From: Flammeovirga kamogawensis
GTDB lineage: Bacteria; Bacteroidota; Bacteroidia; Cytophagales; Flammeovirgaceae
Assembly: GCF_018736065.1 (NCBI RefSeq)
Contig: NZ_CP076128.1
Location: forward strand, 372,001 to 436,000
Direction: 5' to 3'
DNA length: 64,000 bases
Shown: one piece after another, positions 62,933 to 64,000 of the stretch
Numbering within the stretch: the stretch's first letter is position 1
Layout: the number at the start of each line of letters is the position of its first letter
Notes under the pieces: generated by a model
Told to the model about the DNA's origin: nothing
Database searches by the model: none
What the model saw: the letters and a program-made list of their open reading frames with translations, nothing else
Translations under genes and position numbers: made by a program

Positions 62933-63631
62933 TTATAATGTTCTATAGAAAGCGAATATTTCTTCTAAATCACTTTTATTTTTTGTTTTGAGTTTGTTTG
63001 ATTTCGCAAACTTATGTACTTCAGATTTTTTATCACCAAAAATAGAATAGAACTCTTTTTCTTTAGTAGATATCTCTTTTAATTTCCCATCAGAAAGAAG
63101 GAATAATTGAGGTTTTTTCCATGCGAATTCATCTTTTGCTTCAGAGTAAGAGTTACTAGCGCTGTCATCTTTTTTATTGAACTTTTTCTTTCTTACTTTA
63201 TAAAGGTGAAACTTATCGTCTGTGAATATTACCTCAGCATATTGTTTTTTATTTTCAATTTTTATTTGTTCAAAAAGTAACTCACCTTCTTCATCACTTT
63301 TCCAACCAAAAGAACGTACTTCTTTTTTGTTAACAACTATTATATTTTTTTCGTCTTTCATAGACCAAAGTTCATCAGAATAGGCATTAAACTTAATGAG
63401 TACATTCTGAAAACTACTTCCATCAATTAAAGTGACATGTCCCACTTCCCATTCGTTTGTATAAAATGGTGTTCCTTTAAATGTTTGAGCTTTTTTACCA
63501 TACAAAAGGTCAACATTTTGTTGATTAGGGTCTACTAATTCGTATAAATTTGTATTTGTTGTAATTTGAGCTGTTGCTATTTTAGGTGCTGTAAGAAGAA
63601 CAGCAAACGTTAAAATATAAAGAGATTTCAT
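62933..63631 (-). CDS. secreted hypothetical protein
   Basis: 232 residues with a signal peptide (YILTFAVLLTAPKIATAQ). The mature part is mostly beta: FKGTPFYTNEWEVGHVTLIDGSSFQNVLIKFNAYSDELW resembles the proteins of Bacteroidota that carry such a VTLIDG..F..V.. strand pair. The C-terminal third is lysine-rich and helical with KKSEVHKFAKSNKLK. No known motif was found. It is probably periplasmic or surface-attached. It is 48 nt downstream of the partial membrane protein gene on the same strand. Confidence 0.65.
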   Translation of the reverse strand: MKSLYILTFAVLLTAPKIATAQITTNTNLYELVDPNQQNVDLLYGKKAQTFKGTPFYTNEWEVGHVTLIDGSSFQNVLIKFNAYSDELWSMKDEKNIIVVNKKEVRSFGWKSDEEGELLFEQIKIENKKQYAEVIFTDDKFHLYKVRKKKFNKKDDSASNSYSEAKDEFAWKKPQLFLLSDGKLKEISTKEKEFYSIFGDKKSEVHKFAKSNKLKTKNKSDLEEIFAFYRTL

Positions 63632-63679
63632 TAGTTATATGTTTTAATTATTGGGATAATAATAGCTCAATTTAAAAAA

Positions 63680-64000
63680 TTATTCTTCATTTCTTAACTC
63701 TTCCATTTCTGAAATTAATTCTTCTAATTTTTTAAATTGAGATTTATAAACTAAATCCATATCTATTTTATATAGTTTTTTAGCTGATAAAGAGATAATT
63801 ATAGCACCAATACCTACAAATAGCATCCCTTTTATTGGTAAACCCATAAATAATTCAGAGGCATCAAAATTAGCTATAACTTCTTGTTTAAAAATAGTTT
63901 CCCAAACAATAATTGTAGATAGAATGAATATCAGAGGGTACATAAATCTATAAATATTGGTGTAGCCTTTAATAGTGTTTTTTAGCCATTCATCAAACTG
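63680..64000 (-). CDS. membrane protein, N-terminus beyond the window
   Basis: At least 106 residues. From the first Met (63943) it has two hydrophobic helices (about 3-18 and 35-50) and a charged C-terminal helix (LEELISEMEELRNEE). The reading frame stays open from that Met to the window edge: QFDEWLKNTIKGYTNIYRF precedes it. The true start is thus upstream, and the protein probably has a cytoplasmic N-terminal part. The family was not recognised. Confidence 0.6.
   Translation of the reverse strand, partial: QFDEWLKNTIKGYTNIYRFMYPLIFILSTIIVWETIFKQEVIANFDASELFMGLPIKGMLFVGIGAIIISLSAKKLYKIDMDLVYKSQFKKLEELISEMEELRNEE

Noticed and set aside
1-64000. CRISPR arrays, IS elements, prophage or integrase genes
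   Set aside because: No regularly spaced repeats with unique spacers, no transposase or integrase sequence and no inverted-repeat element ends were seen.

Overview
The window looks like a chromosomal segment of a Bacteroidota bacterium, probably a marine Cytophagales close to Flammeovirga (an inference from gene content, not a search). The DNA is AT-rich. Shine-Dalgarno sites are mostly absent. Several promoters fit the Bacteroidota pattern, a TTTG-like -33 box and a TAnnTTTG -7 box about 20 bp apart. Markers of the phylum include RprY-type and REC regulators, 7TMR-DISM/SpoIIE, DUF4270, DUF4290 and the GGGtGRT protein. No prophage, IS element, rRNA or CRISPR array was seen. The gene order reads as ordinary core chromosome with some lineage-specific cassettes.

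Layout. 1-551: tandem tRNA-Pro(UGG)/tRNA-Arg(UCU) array. 675-5615 (-): giant doubled DUF445 membrane protein and an outer-membrane barrel protein. 5927-7219: FucP-type sugar transporter. 7480-9734 (-): NarL-type response regulator and HisKA_3 kinase. 9826-10215 (-): apaG. 10301-15480: histidine utilisation locus, a MarR regulator with two operator palindromes followed by hutH, hutU and hutI. 15608-18570: two tandem cytochromes P450. 18807-20752: nucleoid-associated protein and an orphan RprY-type regulator. 20847-27024: nuoKLMN of Complex I. 27049-30048: hybrid histidine kinase. 30045-32010 (-): ABC1/UbiB-like kinase and TetR-like regulator. 32223-35521: hemL, a small membrane protein and a subtilase. 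35585-36442 (-): panC. 36573-41655: reduced glycogen synthase-like protein, DUF4270 lipoprotein, glmS and a DUF4290 gene broken by an in-frame stop. 41656-46700 (-): cation exchanger, omega-amidase, lipoprotein, def, ruvX, arsC-like, bestrophin and a MaoC hydratase. 46701-47079: gene-free stretch with a candidate small RNA. 47080-49149: sufC and sufD. 49204-53649 (-): REC/DHp protein, then an operon of a secreted CHAT protease-like protein and an outer-membrane barrel. 53744-56783: GH3 NagZ-like and NamZ-like enzymes. 56900-60950: MpaB-type oxygenase, putative transmembrane terpene cyclase and a 7TMR-DISM/SpoIIE phosphatase. 61111-62867: IscU-like protein and GGGtGRT protein. 62933-64000 (-): a secreted protein and a membrane protein that runs off the window.

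How genes work together. The hut genes degrade histidine to formiminoglutamate and are probably controlled by the co-directional MarR protein. NagZ- and NamZ-like enzymes overlap by 8 bp and together should trim peptidoglycan from the non-reducing end. The most interesting candidate is 56900-58860: an oxygenase of the MpaB/latex-clearing (DUF2236) family lies 14 bp before a seven-helix protein that matches the Pyr4/PaxB transmembrane terpene cyclases in topology and in its Glu and Asp landmarks. Its stop overlaps the start of a sensor phosphatase. This could be an undescribed bacterial isoprenoid-modifying cassette. Other points of interest are the in-frame TAA in DUF4290, the secreted CHAT/barrel operon, the doubled DUF445 protein, the IscU-like/GGGtGRT pair and the structured RNA before sufC.
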